Assembly (NCBI RefSeq): GCF_026241515.1
Contig: NZ_JAPHPW010000024.1
Location: 1 to 64,000 of the forward strand
Source of the DNA: Vibrio sp. 14G-20
GTDB lineage: Bacteria > Pseudomonadota > Gammaproteobacteria > Enterobacterales > Vibrionaceae
Direction: 5' to 3'
Length of the DNA: 64,000 bases
Part shown: positions 33,006 to 42,576 of the stretch, in pieces
How positions within the stretch are numbered: position 1 is the stretch's first letter
Layout of the letters: the number at the start of each line of letters is the position of its first letter
The notes under the pieces: generated by a model
Databases searched by the model: none
Told to the model about the DNA's origin: nothing
Seen by the model: only the letters and a program-made list of their open reading frames with translations
Program-made: the position numbers and the translations under genes

Positions 33006-34367
33006 CTATTTTTTCTTAACCGGACGCTGCCAGTTGGCAATCTTACGCTCTTTTGCACGGCTAATAACAAGTTCGTTTTCAGAAACATCACGAGTTACTG
33101 TAGAACCCGCACCAACAGTGGCACCGTTTCCAATCGTTACTGGAGCGATTAACTGGCTATCTGAACCGACAAATACGTCATCGCCAATAATGGTCTTAAA
33201 CTTGTTAGCACCATCATAGTTACAAGTGATAGCACCAGCGCCAACGTTTACACGCTGACCAATTTCTGCATCGCCAAGGTAAGTCAGGTGGTTGGCTTTT
33301 GAACCTTCACCTAGACGCGTATTCTTCACTTCTACGAAGTTACCCACGTGCGAATTATTACGCATGTCGGCACCTGGACGTAAGCGAGTGAATGGACCAA
33401 CCGTACAGTCTTCACCAATTGTCGCACCTTCGATTACGCTGTATGGGCGCACGATAGTGTTGTCATCAATCTCACAGTCTTTCAATACACAACCAGTGCC
33501 GATAACCACGTTATCACCAATGCTTACGCTGCCTTCGATGATAACGTTAGTATCAATCTCAACGTCCATACCGCACTGCAGTTCACCACGTAGATCGAAG
33601 CGGCTTGGATCGCGCAGCATTACGCCTTGCTTCAATAACTTGTCTGCTTGCTCAGCTTGGTAAGCGCGCTCTAGACGAGCCAGTTGAGAGCGGTCGTTCA
33701 CGCCTTCCACTTCAATTGGGCTTACTGGATGTACTGCTTCAACCGCACGACCTTCGTCGTGAGCCGCTGCGATAACGTCAGTCAGGTAATATTCGCCCTG
33801 TGCGTTGTCGTTACTTAGACCAGACAACCAGCGCTTCAGATCGCCACCAGTCGCCACCATAACGCCAGTATTGATCTCTTTGATAAGCTTCTGCTCATCC
33901 GTTGCATCTTTCTGTTCAACGATAGCCACAACAGGACCATTACGACGAATAATACGTCCGTAGCCCATTGGGTTGTCTAACACGACAGTAAGTAGCGCGA
34001 TGCCACCGTTTGGTTGAGCGTCTAATAGGTTTTCAATTGTTTCAGGTGAGATCAGTGGGACATCACCGTATAGCACCAATACTTTTTCATCATCAGCGAA
34101 ATGTGCAGATGCTTGATCCACAGCGTGGCCTGTGCCGAGTTGCTCAGCTTGCAGTGCCCAGTTTACAAATTCTTCAGCTAGGGTAGCCTTCATCTGATCA
34201 CCACCGTGGCCGTAAACCAGGTTAATGTTTTGAGCGCCTAGACCATTACATGTATCGATAACATGCTTCACCATTGGCTTACCCGCAAGCGTGTGCAGAA
34301 CCTTTGGTGTGTTTGAATACATGCGAGTGCCTTTGCCCGCCGCGAGAATTACCGCGCTAAACTTCAT
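33006..34367 (-). CDS. glmU: bifunctional GlcN-1-P acetyltransferase / UDP-GlcNAc pyrophosphorylase
   Basis: A 453-residue enzyme making UDP-GlcNAc for peptidoglycan and LPS. The N-terminal uridyltransferase domain (1-228) has LAAGKGTRMYSNTPKVLH and YGDVPLI. The C-terminal left-handed beta-helix acetyltransferase (about 250-453) has hexapeptide repeats and the catalytic HVGNFVEVKN...HLTYLGDAEIG region. ATG 34367 gives the family start (MKFSAVILAAG). An in-frame extension to 34439 is rejected. It lies downstream of atpC with a terminator between, as in E. coli. Confidence 0.96.
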   Translation of the reverse strand: MKFSAVILAAGKGTRMYSNTPKVLHTLAGKPMVKHVIDTCNGLGAQNINLVYGHGGDQMKATLAEEFVNWALQAEQLGTGHAVDQASAHFADDEKVLVLYGDVPLISPETIENLLDAQPNGGIALLTVVLDNPMGYGRIIRRNGPVVAIVEQKDATDEQKLIKEINTGVMVATGGDLKRWLSGLSNDNAQGEYYLTDVIAAAHDEGRAVEAVHPVSPIEVEGVNDRSQLARLERAYQAEQADKLLKQGVMLRDPSRFDLRGELQCGMDVEIDTNVIIEGSVSIGDNVVIGTGCVLKDCEIDDNTIVRPYSVIEGATIGEDCTVGPFTRLRPGADMRNNSHVGNFVEVKNTRLGEGSKANHLTYLGDAEIGQRVNVGAGAITCNYDGANKFKTIIGDDVFVGSDSQLIAPVTIGNGATVGAGSTVTRDVSENELVISRAKERKIANWQRPVKKK

Positions 34368-34495
34368 TGTAAACCTATCCAACGTTATTTTTATTAAGCC
34401 GATATTGTAACCGTTTTTGGCCAAAAAATTAAATCGCAATAACCATTTAACCAGTAGTGATACGTAAAAGATGCATTTTTGAGAATCTAAAAATG

Positions 34496-34523
34496 CAAAA
34501 AGGCGACCCTTAGGTCGCCTTTA
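34496..34523 (-). terminator. rho-independent terminator of the atp operon
   Basis: On the minus strand, AAAGGCGACC and GGTCGCCTTTTT pair around a 4-nt loop, 27 nt after the atpC stop. Confidence 0.92.
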
Positions 34524-34549
34524 TCTCAGAGTCTATAATCTTAAAAAGA

Positions 34550-34972
34550 TTAACGACGCTGTTTTGTCAGTTCGATAACTCGTAACTGAGCAATGGCTTT
34601 AGCCAGTTCACCGGCCGCTTGTGCGAAGTCTATGTCGCCATGCTGATTTTGGATATTCTCCACAGCCTTGCGTTTAGCTTCTTCCGCCTTTGCTGCGTCT
34701 AGCTCTTCACCACGGATAGCTGTATCAGCCAGTACAGTCGCTGTACCAGGCTGAACTTCTACCATACCACCAGAAACATAAATAATTTCTTCGTGGCCGT
34801 GCTGCTTAACAATACGCACCATACCAGGCTTGATAGCGGTCAGCAGTGGAGTATGACCATGGAAAATACCAAGCTCACCCTCACTACCGGTCACCTGAAA
34901 CGTCTCAACAAGGCCTGAGAAAATTTGTTTCTCTGCACTTACAACGTCTAGGTGAAAGGTTATTGCTGCCAT
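34550..34972 (-). CDS. atpC: F1Fo ATP synthase epsilon subunit
   Basis: A 140-residue epsilon subunit of the central stalk, coupling rotation and inhibiting ATP hydrolysis. The N-terminal beta-sandwich (1-85) has TFHLDVVSAEKQIFSG and GELGIFHGHTPLLTAIKPG. The C-terminal two-helix hairpin is 90-140. Last gene of atpIBEFHAGDC, 18 nt after atpD. Confidence 0.97.
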   Translation of the reverse strand: MAAITFHLDVVSAEKQIFSGLVETFQVTGSEGELGIFHGHTPLLTAIKPGMVRIVKQHGHEEIIYVSGGMVEVQPGTATVLADTAIRGEELDAAKAEEAKRKAVENIQNQHGDIDFAQAAGELAKAIAQLRVIELTKQRR

Positions 34973-34990
34973 ATCGCCTCCTAGTTAGCC

Positions 34991-36394
34991 TTATAGCTTC
35001 TTAGCATTCTCAATAGCTTCGTCAATTGCACCACAGTACATGAACGCTTGCTCTGGAATGTCATCGTATTCACCAGATAGAAGACCTTGGAAGCCACGTA
35101 GAGTCTCTTTAAGAGGTACGTAAACGCCTGGGTCACCTGTAAATACTTCCGCTACGTGGTAAGGCTGAGTTAGGAACTTCTCAATCTTACGAGCACGAGA
35201 TACAACTTGCTTATCTTCTTCAGATAGCTCGTCCATACCTAGGATAGCAATGATATCTTTCAGCTCTTTATAGCGCTGAAGAGTAGACTGAACGCCACGA
35301 GCGATGTCGTAGTGCTCTTGTCCAACTACCAATGGATCCAGTTGACGTGAAGTAGAATCTAGCGGGTCGATCGCTGGGTATAGACCCATAGATGCGATGT
35401 TACGGTTAAGTACAACCGTTGCATCCAAGTGAGCGAACGTTGTTGCTGGAGACGGGTCAGTCAAGTCATCCGCTGGTACGTATACTGCCTGTACAGACGT
35501 GATAGAACCAGATTTAGTTGACGTGATACGCTCTTGTAGAACACCCATTTCTTCAGCTAGTGTAGGTTGGTAACCTACCGCAGAAGGCATACGACCTAGA
35601 AGTGCTGATACTTCAGTACCTGCTAGTGTGTAACGGTAGATGTTATCAACGAACAGTAGAACGTCACGACCTTCGTCACGGAAGCGCTCTGCCATTGTTA
35701 GACCAGTCAGTGCAACACGTAGACGGTTACCTGGTGGCTCGTTCATCTGACCGTAAACCATCGCTACTTTTGATTCTTCAGGTTTTTCGATGTTTACAAC
35801 ACCAGCTTCCTGCATCTCAAAGTAGAAATCGTTACCTTCACGAGTACGCTCACCTACACCTGCAAATACAGATAGGCCTGAGTGTTGAAGTGCGATGTTG
35901 TTGATAAGTTCCATCATGTTAACGGTCTTACCTACACCAGCACCACCGAATAGACCGATTTTACCACCCTTAGCGAATGGACAAATCAAGTCGATTACTT
36001 TAACACCAGTTTCTAGAAGAGCTGTCTCGTTAGACTGCTCTTCGTAGCTTGGAGCTTCACGGTGAATGGCGTAATGCTCTTCAGCACCAATCTCGCCACA
36101 CTCATCAATCGCGTCACCTAGGACGTTCATGATACGACCCAATGTCTTAGTACCAACTGGTACTGAGATTGGAGCGCCAGTATTTTCAACTGTCAAACCA
36201 CGACGTAAACCATCAGAGCTACCCATTACGATTGCGCGAACTACGCCACCGCCAAGTTGTTGCTGAACTTCAAGAACTAGACGTTCTTGTACTTCATTAA
36301 CATTCAGAGCGTCGTATACACGAGGTACTTCACCCTGTGGGAACTCTACGTCGACTACCGCACCGATGATCTGTACGATCTTACCTGTAGCCAT
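34991..36394 (-). CDS. atpD: F1Fo ATP synthase beta subunit
   Basis: A 467-residue catalytic subunit. P-loop GGAGVGKT (about 150-157), the catalytic Glu in GVGERTREGND, Walker B VLLFVDNIYRYT and the DELSEED lever motif are all present. One small oddity is VLLFVDNIYRYT, where E. coli has DNIYRYT too, so this is normal for gamma-proteobacteria. It lies 34 nt after atpG. Confidence 0.98.
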   Translation of the reverse strand: MATGKIVQIIGAVVDVEFPQGEVPRVYDALNVNEVQERLVLEVQQQLGGGVVRAIVMGSSDGLRRGLTVENTGAPISVPVGTKTLGRIMNVLGDAIDECGEIGAEEHYAIHREAPSYEEQSNETALLETGVKVIDLICPFAKGGKIGLFGGAGVGKTVNMMELINNIALQHSGLSVFAGVGERTREGNDFYFEMQEAGVVNIEKPEESKVAMVYGQMNEPPGNRLRVALTGLTMAERFRDEGRDVLLFVDNIYRYTLAGTEVSALLGRMPSAVGYQPTLAEEMGVLQERITSTKSGSITSVQAVYVPADDLTDPSPATTFAHLDATVVLNRNIASMGLYPAIDPLDSTSRQLDPLVVGQEHYDIARGVQSTLQRYKELKDIIAILGMDELSEEDKQVVSRARKIEKFLTQPYHVAEVFTGDPGVYVPLKETLRGFQGLLSGEYDDIPEQAFMYCGAIDEAIENAKKL

Positions 36395-36428
36395 CGTTAA
36401 TCCTCTAACTATTTAGTTTTACCTAAGC

Positions 36429-37295
36429 TTAAACCGCAGCTGCGCCTGAAACGATCTCAGAAAGTTCTTGTGTAATCGCCGCTTGACGCGCTTTGTTATA
36501 CACAAGTTCTAAGTCATCAATAATGTCACCAGCGTTATCTGTTGCTGATTTCATTGCAATCATTCGAGCCGCTTGCTCACAAGCAAGGTTCTCAACCACA
36601 CCTTGGTACACTTGAGATTCGACATAGCGAACCAATAGTGCATCTAGTAGTGGTTTTGGCTCGGGCTCATAAATGTAGTCCCAAGAATGACTGCGTTTCA
36701 TTTCTTCGCTGTCTGATTTAGGCAAAGGAAGTAATTGATCGATCGTTGGTTCTTGAACCATAGTGTTTTCAAACTTGTTGAACACTACGAACAGGCGATC
36801 TAATTCGCCTTCATCATATTTCTTCAGCATAACGCTTACAGAGCCAATCAAGTCTTCAAGGCTTGGACGATCGCCCAGACCAGAAACTTGAGCTGCTACT
36901 TTCGCGCCGCTGTTGTTGAAAAATGCTGTCGCTTTTGAACCTACAATTGCAAGTTCAACGTCAGCACCTTTCTCAGACCAATCTTTCATGTCGTTCATGG
37001 CTTTTTTGAACAAGTTAATGTTCAAACCACCACAAAGACCACGATCTGTAGAAACGATGATGTAACCAACACGTTTGGCTTCACGTTCCTCAAGATAAGG
37101 ATGCTTATACTCGAGGCTACCATTAGCCAAATGACCGATCACTTTACGCATTGTTTCTGCATATGGACGAGTAGCTTCCATTGCGTCTTGAGAACGACGC
37201 ATTTTTGAAGCTGCTACCATTTCCATTGCTTTCGTAATCTTCTGTGTGCTTTTAACACTACCGATTTTATTACGTATCTCTTTTGCGCCGGCCAT
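36429..37295 (-). CDS. atpG: F1Fo ATP synthase gamma subunit
   Basis: A 288-residue central-shaft subunit. The N-terminal coiled-coil helix MAGAKEIRNKIGSVKSTQKITKAMEMVAASKMRR and the C-terminal helix with MKSATDNAGDIIDDLELVYNKARQAAITQELSEI are the conserved termini. The middle Rossmann-like domain has STDRGLCGGLN. Position in the operon is canonical, between atpA and atpD. Confidence 0.97.
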   Translation of the reverse strand: MAGAKEIRNKIGSVKSTQKITKAMEMVAASKMRRSQDAMEATRPYAETMRKVIGHLANGSLEYKHPYLEEREAKRVGYIIVSTDRGLCGGLNINLFKKAMNDMKDWSEKGADVELAIVGSKATAFFNNSGAKVAAQVSGLGDRPSLEDLIGSVSVMLKKYDEGELDRLFVVFNKFENTMVQEPTIDQLLPLPKSDSEEMKRSHSWDYIYEPEPKPLLDALLVRYVESQVYQGVVENLACEQAARMIAMKSATDNAGDIIDDLELVYNKARQAAITQELSEIVSGAAAV

Positions 37296-37343
37296 CGTTA
37301 CTCTCCGTTAATGGTATGAGGTGGCCCTAAGACCACCTACCAA

Positions 37344-38885
37344 TTACCAGGTCTGGGTTGCCTTGAAATCGTCAACAAGCTTCTTCAGCTCAGCTTCAAT
37401 TTCTTTATTGAAAGCACCCGTTGTGTCGATCTGTGTTGCTAGATCGGCATATTGACCACGAGCAAACGACAGTAAAGCAGCTTCAAAGTCTAGAACTTTT
37501 GACAGTTCAACGTCTTGAAGGTACCCACGCTCTGCAGCGAAGATTACTAGAGCTTGGTCAAATACAGACATAGGAGCGTATTGCTTCTGCTTCATCAGTT
37601 CTGTAACTTTTTGACCGTGGTCTAGCTGCTTCTTAGTCGCTTCATCAAGATCCGAAGAGAACTGAGCAAATGCTGCAAGTTCACGGTATTGAGCTAGAGC
37701 AGTACGGATACCGCCAGATAGCTTCTTGATGATTTTAGTCTGCGCCGAACCACCTACACGAGAAACTGAGATACCTGGGTCAACAGCTGGACGTACGCCC
37801 GCGTTGAATAGCTCAGTTTGTAGGAAGATCTGACCATCAGTAATCGAGATTACGTTCGTTGGTACGAATGCAGATACGTCACCAGCTTGCGTTTCGATGA
37901 TAGGAAGAGCAGTTAAAGAACCAGTCTTGCCTGTCACTTCGCCGTTAGTGAATTTTTCTACGTATGCTTCGCTTACACGAGCAGCACGCTCTAGTAGACG
38001 AGAGTGAAGGTAGAAAACATCACCTGGGAACGCTTCACGACCTGGTGGACGCTTAAGTAGTAGCGAGATTTGACGGTAAGCTACCGCTTGCTTAGATAGG
38101 TCATCATAAACAATCAGTGCATCTTCACCGCGATCACGGAAGTATTCGCCCATCGCACAACCAGCATACGGTGCAAGATATTGCAGCGCTGCAGATTCAG
38201 AAGCCGATGCAACAACAACAACAGTGTTTGCTAGTGCGCCGTGCTCTTCTAGTTTGCGAACTACGTTAGCAATAGTCGACGCTTTTTGGCCGATAGCTAC
38301 GTAGATAGAGAAAATACCAGAATCTTTTTGGTTAATAATCGCATCGATCGCCATTGCTGTTTTACCAGTCTGACGGTCACCGATTACTAGTTCACGTTGA
38401 CCACGACCGATAGGGATCATTGAGTCAACAGACTTGTAACCAGTTTGAACAGGTTGATCTACCGATTTACGGTCGATTACACCTGGTGCGATAATTTCTA
38501 CAGGCGAAGTCAATTTCGCTTCGATTGGACCTTTACCATCAATTGGCTCACCTAGCGTGTTTACAACACGACCAAGCATTTCAGGACCTACTGGTACTTC
38601 TAGAATACGACCAGTACCTGTAACTTTCATGCCTTCCTGTAGGTCAGCATACGGGCCCATTACAACAGCACCAACCGAATCACGGTTCAAGTTCAGTGCT
38701 AGAGCGTAACGGCCACCCGGTAGTTCGATCATTTCACCTTGCATCACGTCCGCTAGGCCGTGGATGCTAAGGATGCCATCGCTTACAGAAACGATAGTAC
38801 CTTCATTGCGAGCTTCACTAACAACGTCGAAAGATTCAATACGTTGTTTAATTAGATCGCTAATTTCAGTGGAATTAAGTTGCAT
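37344..38885 (-). CDS. atpA: F1Fo ATP synthase alpha subunit
   Basis: A 513-residue nucleotide-binding, non-catalytic subunit. P-loop GDRQTGKTAMAID (about 169-181), LIVYDDLSKQAVAYRQ and the VSRVGGSAQ signature are present. ATG 38885 (MQLNSTEISDLIKQRI) is the family start; a 10-residue in-frame extension into atpH is rejected. It lies 13 nt after atpH. Confidence 0.98.
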   Translation of the reverse strand: MQLNSTEISDLIKQRIESFDVVSEARNEGTIVSVSDGILSIHGLADVMQGEMIELPGGRYALALNLNRDSVGAVVMGPYADLQEGMKVTGTGRILEVPVGPEMLGRVVNTLGEPIDGKGPIEAKLTSPVEIIAPGVIDRKSVDQPVQTGYKSVDSMIPIGRGQRELVIGDRQTGKTAMAIDAIINQKDSGIFSIYVAIGQKASTIANVVRKLEEHGALANTVVVVASASESAALQYLAPYAGCAMGEYFRDRGEDALIVYDDLSKQAVAYRQISLLLKRPPGREAFPGDVFYLHSRLLERAARVSEAYVEKFTNGEVTGKTGSLTALPIIETQAGDVSAFVPTNVISITDGQIFLQTELFNAGVRPAVDPGISVSRVGGSAQTKIIKKLSGGIRTALAQYRELAAFAQFSSDLDEATKKQLDHGQKVTELMKQKQYAPMSVFDQALVIFAAERGYLQDVELSKVLDFEAALLSFARGQYADLATQIDTTGAFNKEIEAELKKLVDDFKATQTW

Positions 38886-38898
38886 GCTCCAATCCCCA

Positions 38899-39432
38899 TT
38901 AAGACTGCAATGCATCGCTCAGGCGGTCTAAACGACTGCGCGCTGAGTTATCGATGACTAGGTCTCCGGCTCGAATAATAACTCCACTAAGTAGAGTCTC
39001 ATCTATACTGCAATTCAGCTGAACTTTGCGCGCAAGGCGCAGTTCCAATTTGCTGATAATGCTTGTGCGTTGTTCTTCAGAAAGTTCAACAGCTGAAGTA
39101 ACTTCAACGTCGATCTCTTTCTCATACTCTTTTTTGAGTATAAAGAACTCTTTACAAACATCAGGAAAAGCCATTAAGCGGCCATTCTCTGCCATCACTT
39201 TAATTAAGTTCTGGCCGAATTCATCAAATTGTTCGCCACAAATTACAATGAATACTTCAGCTAATTTTTCAGCAGTCATAGAACCGCTTAATAAATTGTG
39301 AACATCATCATTTTGTGCCACTTCGGCAGCAAAAGTAAGCATTTGACCCCATTGGTCTAGCTCACCTTTATCTACCGCAAAGTCAAACGCTGCTTTAGCA
39401 TAGGGGCGTGCGATTGTAGTCAAATCAGACAT
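38899..39432 (-). CDS. atpH: F1Fo ATP synthase delta subunit
   Basis: A 177-residue OSCP-type peripheral-stalk subunit. The N-terminal helical domain begins TIARPYAKAAFDFAVDKGE and the C-terminal domain has SGVIIRAGDLVIDNSARSRLDRL. It joins the b-subunit dimer to the top of F1. It lies 15 nt after atpF. Confidence 0.97.
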   Translation of the reverse strand: MSDLTTIARPYAKAAFDFAVDKGELDQWGQMLTFAAEVAQNDDVHNLLSGSMTAEKLAEVFIVICGEQFDEFGQNLIKVMAENGRLMAFPDVCKEFFILKKEYEKEIDVEVTSAVELSEEQRTSIISKLELRLARKVQLNCSIDETLLSGVIIRAGDLVIDNSARSRLDRLSDALQS

Positions 39433-39447
39433 ATACAGCCCCTTGCT

Positions 39448-39918
39448 TTAAAGTTTTGCAGTAATGTTGTTAAGAAGATCATCGTGTACATCTTTATCGA
39501 TTGTACGCTCAAGGATTTTCTCAGCACCAGCTATAGCCAGAGTTGCGACTTGTTTGCGCAGGTCATCACGGGCACGTGTACGCTCTGCTTCAATTTCTGC
39601 TTCAGCTTGCGCTAAGATTTTCTGGCGTTCTGCCTGAGCTTCTTCGCGTGCTTCATCAATAATTTGAGCTTTACGTTTGTTTGCCTGATCAATAACCTCA
39701 GTTGCAGTGCGCTTTGCTTCTTTCATTTGCTCAGAAGCGTTGGCTTGTGCCAGGTTCAAGTCTTTAGCAGCGCGTTCAGCGGCTACAAGACCGTCAGCAA
39801 TTTTTTTCTGACGTTCTTCAATTGCTTGCATGATTGGTGGCCATACATATTTCATGCAGAACCAAACAAACAGTGAAAAAGCAATTGCTTGACCTAGCAG
39901 AGTTGCGTTCATATTCAC
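39448..39918 (-). CDS. atpF: F1Fo ATP synthase b subunit
   Basis: A 156-residue stator subunit. One N-terminal transmembrane helix (MNMNATLLGQAIAFSLFVWFC...) is followed by a long charged coiled coil rich in Ala, Glu, Lys and Arg, ending at the delta-binding C-terminus. Length equals the E. coli protein. It lies 59 nt after atpE. Confidence 0.97.
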   Translation of the reverse strand: MNMNATLLGQAIAFSLFVWFCMKYVWPPIMQAIEERQKKIADGLVAAERAAKDLNLAQANASEQMKEAKRTATEVIDQANKRKAQIIDEAREEAQAERQKILAQAEAEIEAERTRARDDLRKQVATLAIAGAEKILERTIDKDVHDDLLNNITAKL

Positions 39919-39977
39919 AACAGCTACCCCTCGTTAAGAATCAACTACAAAAATTTAATTAACTATTAAAGAGTTAA

Positions 39978-40235
39978 TTAGCCTGCTAGTTGACCAACAA
40001 ATGGGTTAGCAAACGTGAATAGTAGTGCGATTACGATACCGATCATTGGAACAGCATCCAGTAGACCAGCGATGATGAACATCTTAACTTGTAGCATTGG
40101 AGCCATTTCAGGTTGACGCGCAGCGCCTTCTAGGAATTTACCACCAAGAATAGCAAAACCAATTGCAGTACCTACGGCACAAAGACCAACAATGATAGCA
40201 ACAGCGATTGCTGAAAAACTTAGTACAGTTTCCAT
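39978..40235 (-). CDS. atpE: F1Fo ATP synthase c subunit
   Basis: An 85-residue proteolipid with two transmembrane helices and a polar loop ARQPEM (39-44). The ion-carrying acid is Asp60 in AGLLDAVPMIG. It is an Asp and the Gln/Glu-Ser Na+-binding set is absent, so proton coupling is expected. The protein forms the rotor ring. Confidence 0.97.
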   Translation of the reverse strand: METVLSFSAIAVAIIVGLCAVGTAIGFAILGGKFLEGAARQPEMAPMLQVKMFIIAGLLDAVPMIGIVIALLFTFANPFVGQLAG

Positions 40236-40284
40236 TTACGTTCTCCGATTAACATTAATAGTTAGAATAAAGCTTAAAAAATTT

Positions 40285-41082
40285 TTAGTGATCACTATCT
40301 TCATGAGCCATTGATAAGTAAACGATTGTCAACATCATGAAAACAAACGCTTGAATCAAAATAACCAAGATATGGAAGATAGCCCAAGGTAGTGCACCTA
40401 CCCATTGTAAGTACCACGGTAGCATTGCCGCGATAAGAATAAACACCACCTCACCCGCAAACATATTACCAAATAAACGCATACCTAGAGATAGTGGCTT
40501 CGCGAGTAACGAAATTATCTCAAGTACCAAGTTAAATGGAATCATGATTGGGTGATTAAATGGATGCAGTGCCAATTCTTTAGCAAATCCGCCCAAGCCT
40601 TTTACTTTGATGCTGTAGTAGATCATCAGAGCAAAAACACCTAAAGCCATTGCCATTGTTATATTAACATCAGCTGTAGGAACCACTTTCAAGTAAGGGA
40701 TACCTAGCCAATGCTCTGCAGGATATGGTAAGAAATCGATAGGCACTAAGTCCATCAAGTTCATAATTATAATCCAGCAGAATATAGTCAGTGCTAGTGG
40801 GGCAATCAGAGGGTTGCGACCATGGAAAGTTTCTTTAACGTTGTCGCCAACGAATTCCACTACCATTTCAACAAAACACTGAAGCTTACCAGGTACACCT
40901 ACTGTTGCTTTCTTAGCGACTGAGCGAAAAACCCAAAGGAATAACATCCCTGTCAACACCGAAAAAAACAGACTGTCTATATGTACGTTCCAGAAACTTG
41001 TCTCCTCTACAAGACCAAACTTAGCTAAAGAAAGGTTTTGTAAATGGTGTTCAATGTATCCGGATGCTGTTGGCGCAGCCAT
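40285..41082 (-). CDS. atpB: F1Fo ATP synthase a subunit
   Basis: A 265-residue inner-membrane subunit with five or six helices forming the proton half-channels. The essential arginine lies in LAKPLSLGMRLFGNMFAGE, and the conserved FHILVILIQAFVFMMLT closes the protein. It lies 8 nt after atpI. Confidence 0.97.
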   Translation of the reverse strand: MAAPTASGYIEHHLQNLSLAKFGLVEETSFWNVHIDSLFFSVLTGMLFLWVFRSVAKKATVGVPGKLQCFVEMVVEFVGDNVKETFHGRNPLIAPLALTIFCWIIIMNLMDLVPIDFLPYPAEHWLGIPYLKVVPTADVNITMAMALGVFALMIYYSIKVKGLGGFAKELALHPFNHPIMIPFNLVLEIISLLAKPLSLGMRLFGNMFAGEVVFILIAAMLPWYLQWVGALPWAIFHILVILIQAFVFMMLTIVYLSMAHEDSDH

Positions 41083-41090
41083 AACTCATC

Positions 41091-41480
41091 CTATTTTTTA
41101 TTGTTAATGAAAAGCACTGGCGCAAAGATATTAATACCTAGAACCAGTAAATAGGTCAGTTTGAGGGGAATTAATTCCACCTGCATATACATGTAGACAA
41201 TAGAGAATAGTAGAACTGTGATAAGGATCTTTAGTGCTTCGCCTGCATAGAACGACGCCGCAACTAACTTAGTTGCGCGAGCTCCACAAAATAGGAAAGC
41301 ACACACACAAAAAACCACATTCGAGATGACAAAAATACCGCCACCAATCAATGCAGCAAAACCCCAATCAGGATTAACAGCTAAACCTAACCCTATCGCC
41401 ACTAATATAACCGCGCTAAGCTCGATCAATAACATTTGCTTTGCAAGCACTCGTCCTGGTCTTGCTAACGCCGCTACCAT
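41091..41480 (-). CDS. atpI: ATP synthase assembly protein AtpI
   Basis: A 129-residue membrane protein with four hydrophobic helices. It aids c-ring assembly and is dispensable in E. coli. I choose ATG 41480 (MVAALARPGRVLAKQ) because AAAGAGGAA lies 8 nt upstream; a GTG eight codons earlier has no ribosome site. First gene of atpIBEFHAGDC. Confidence 0.9.
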   Translation of the reverse strand: MVAALARPGRVLAKQMLLIELSAVILVAIGLGLAVNPDWGFAALIGGGIFVISNVVFCVCAFLFCGARATKLVAASFYAGEALKILITVLLFSIVYMYMQVELIPLKLTYLLVLGINIFAPVLFINNKK

Positions 41481-41544
41481 GTATTCGTTCCTCTTTAAGC
41501 CCACTTTACCACTCGCTTAAAAGCGTGCTGAGAAATTGGCGAAA

Positions 41545-41572
41545 ATTATACGTTCAGCCAAATTGATTGCAA
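41545..41572 (-). promoter_or_regulatory. atp operon promoter
   Basis: Minus strand: TTGCAA (41572-41567), 16-nt spacer and a perfect TATAAT (41550-41545), about 65 nt before the atpI ATG. Confidence 0.7.
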
Positions 41573-41648
41573 TAAGAATGCAGCAATCATTTACATTTCT
41601 GTATACAAACCTACAACTTTTGTAAGAAATTACTTGTTTATTACATAA

Positions 41649-41662
41649 TTGACCTAAATCAA
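41649..41662. promoter_or_regulatory. FNR/CRP-family-like site upstream of the atp promoter
   Basis: TTGACCTAAATCAA differs from the FNR consensus TTGATNNNNATCAA at one position. It is about 77 nt upstream of the -35 element and just after the parB stop. Confidence 0.4.
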
Positions 41663-41671
41663 TTATCTCAT

Positions 41672-42553
41672 TTAGTACTCTAGTTTAGCAATAAGTTGCT
41701 CTAATTTGTGAGGCTCATCAAGAGTAATTGTCACTTTTGACTTACCGCTAACAGAACGAGTAACTGAAACGTTTGCTTGCAATTTTTCCGTGAGTCTTCG
41801 TGAAAGTTCGATGGCCTCAGTGTCTTCGGGCTTCGATTCAGCTTCAACGTCTGGTTTTAAGCACTTTTTGACAAGTTGCTCAGTTTGACGCACGGTCATT
41901 TTTTTGGTTGCTGCGGTATTCGCCGCTTCAACCTGGGTATCACCTTCAAGCGCAAGCAGTGCTCTAGCATGCCCCATTTCCAGTTGTTTACTGGAAACTA
42001 AACCTTTTACTTCATTTTCGAGCTGATTTAGACGTAATAAGTTACTAACGGTAGCTCTAGATTTACCAATCACATCGGCAACCTGCTGATGTGTCAGTGA
42101 AAACTCGTTCTGTAAGCGCTCTAGTGCTTGTGATTCTTCGATAACATTCAGGTCTTCACGCTGAATATTCTCAATCAATGCCATCGCGATAGCGGCCTTG
42201 TCTTCCACTCTCTTGATCAGGCATGGCACTTGTTTAAGGCCAGCTTGACGAGCTGCTCGCCAACGACGTTCACCAGCAATAATCTCGAACTGGTCGTGCG
42301 CCAATGGGCGAACTACGATCGGTTGGATAATGCCTTGAGATTGAATTGATGCAGCCAGCTCTTCTAGCGCTTCAGGCGCAATATCCTTACGCGGTTGATA
42401 TACACCAGGCTTCAAGCAACCAACAGCCAGTTCGATAAGCTCACCATCAGCCGATAACGCCTGACTATGAGAAGCAACTTGCTGTTTTTCACGAGCCAAT
42501 GAGCTAGTTGCAAGCAATGCATCTAGCCCTTTTCCTAAACCACGCTTAGACAT
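41672..42553 (-). CDS. parB: chromosome partitioning protein ParB (Spo0J family)
   Basis: A 293-residue ParB. The N-terminal motif KRGLGKGLDALLA contacts ParA. The CTPase/ParB-N domain has LKPGVYQPRK and IIAGERRWRAARQAG. The helix-turn-helix (about 150-180) is FSLTHQQVADVIGKSRATVSNLLRL. The C-terminal dimerisation domain follows. It binds parS sites and loads SMC. It lies 23 nt after parA. Confidence 0.96.
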   Translation of the reverse strand: MSKRGLGKGLDALLATSSLAREKQQVASHSQALSADGELIELAVGCLKPGVYQPRKDIAPEALEELAASIQSQGIIQPIVVRPLAHDQFEIIAGERRWRAARQAGLKQVPCLIKRVEDKAAIAMALIENIQREDLNVIEESQALERLQNEFSLTHQQVADVIGKSRATVSNLLRLNQLENEVKGLVSSKQLEMGHARALLALEGDTQVEAANTAATKKMTVRQTEQLVKKCLKPDVEAESKPEDTEAIELSRRLTEKLQANVSVTRSVSGKSKVTITLDEPHKLEQLIAKLEY

Positions 42554-42576
42554 TGAGCGAATTCCTTTGGTTGGAC

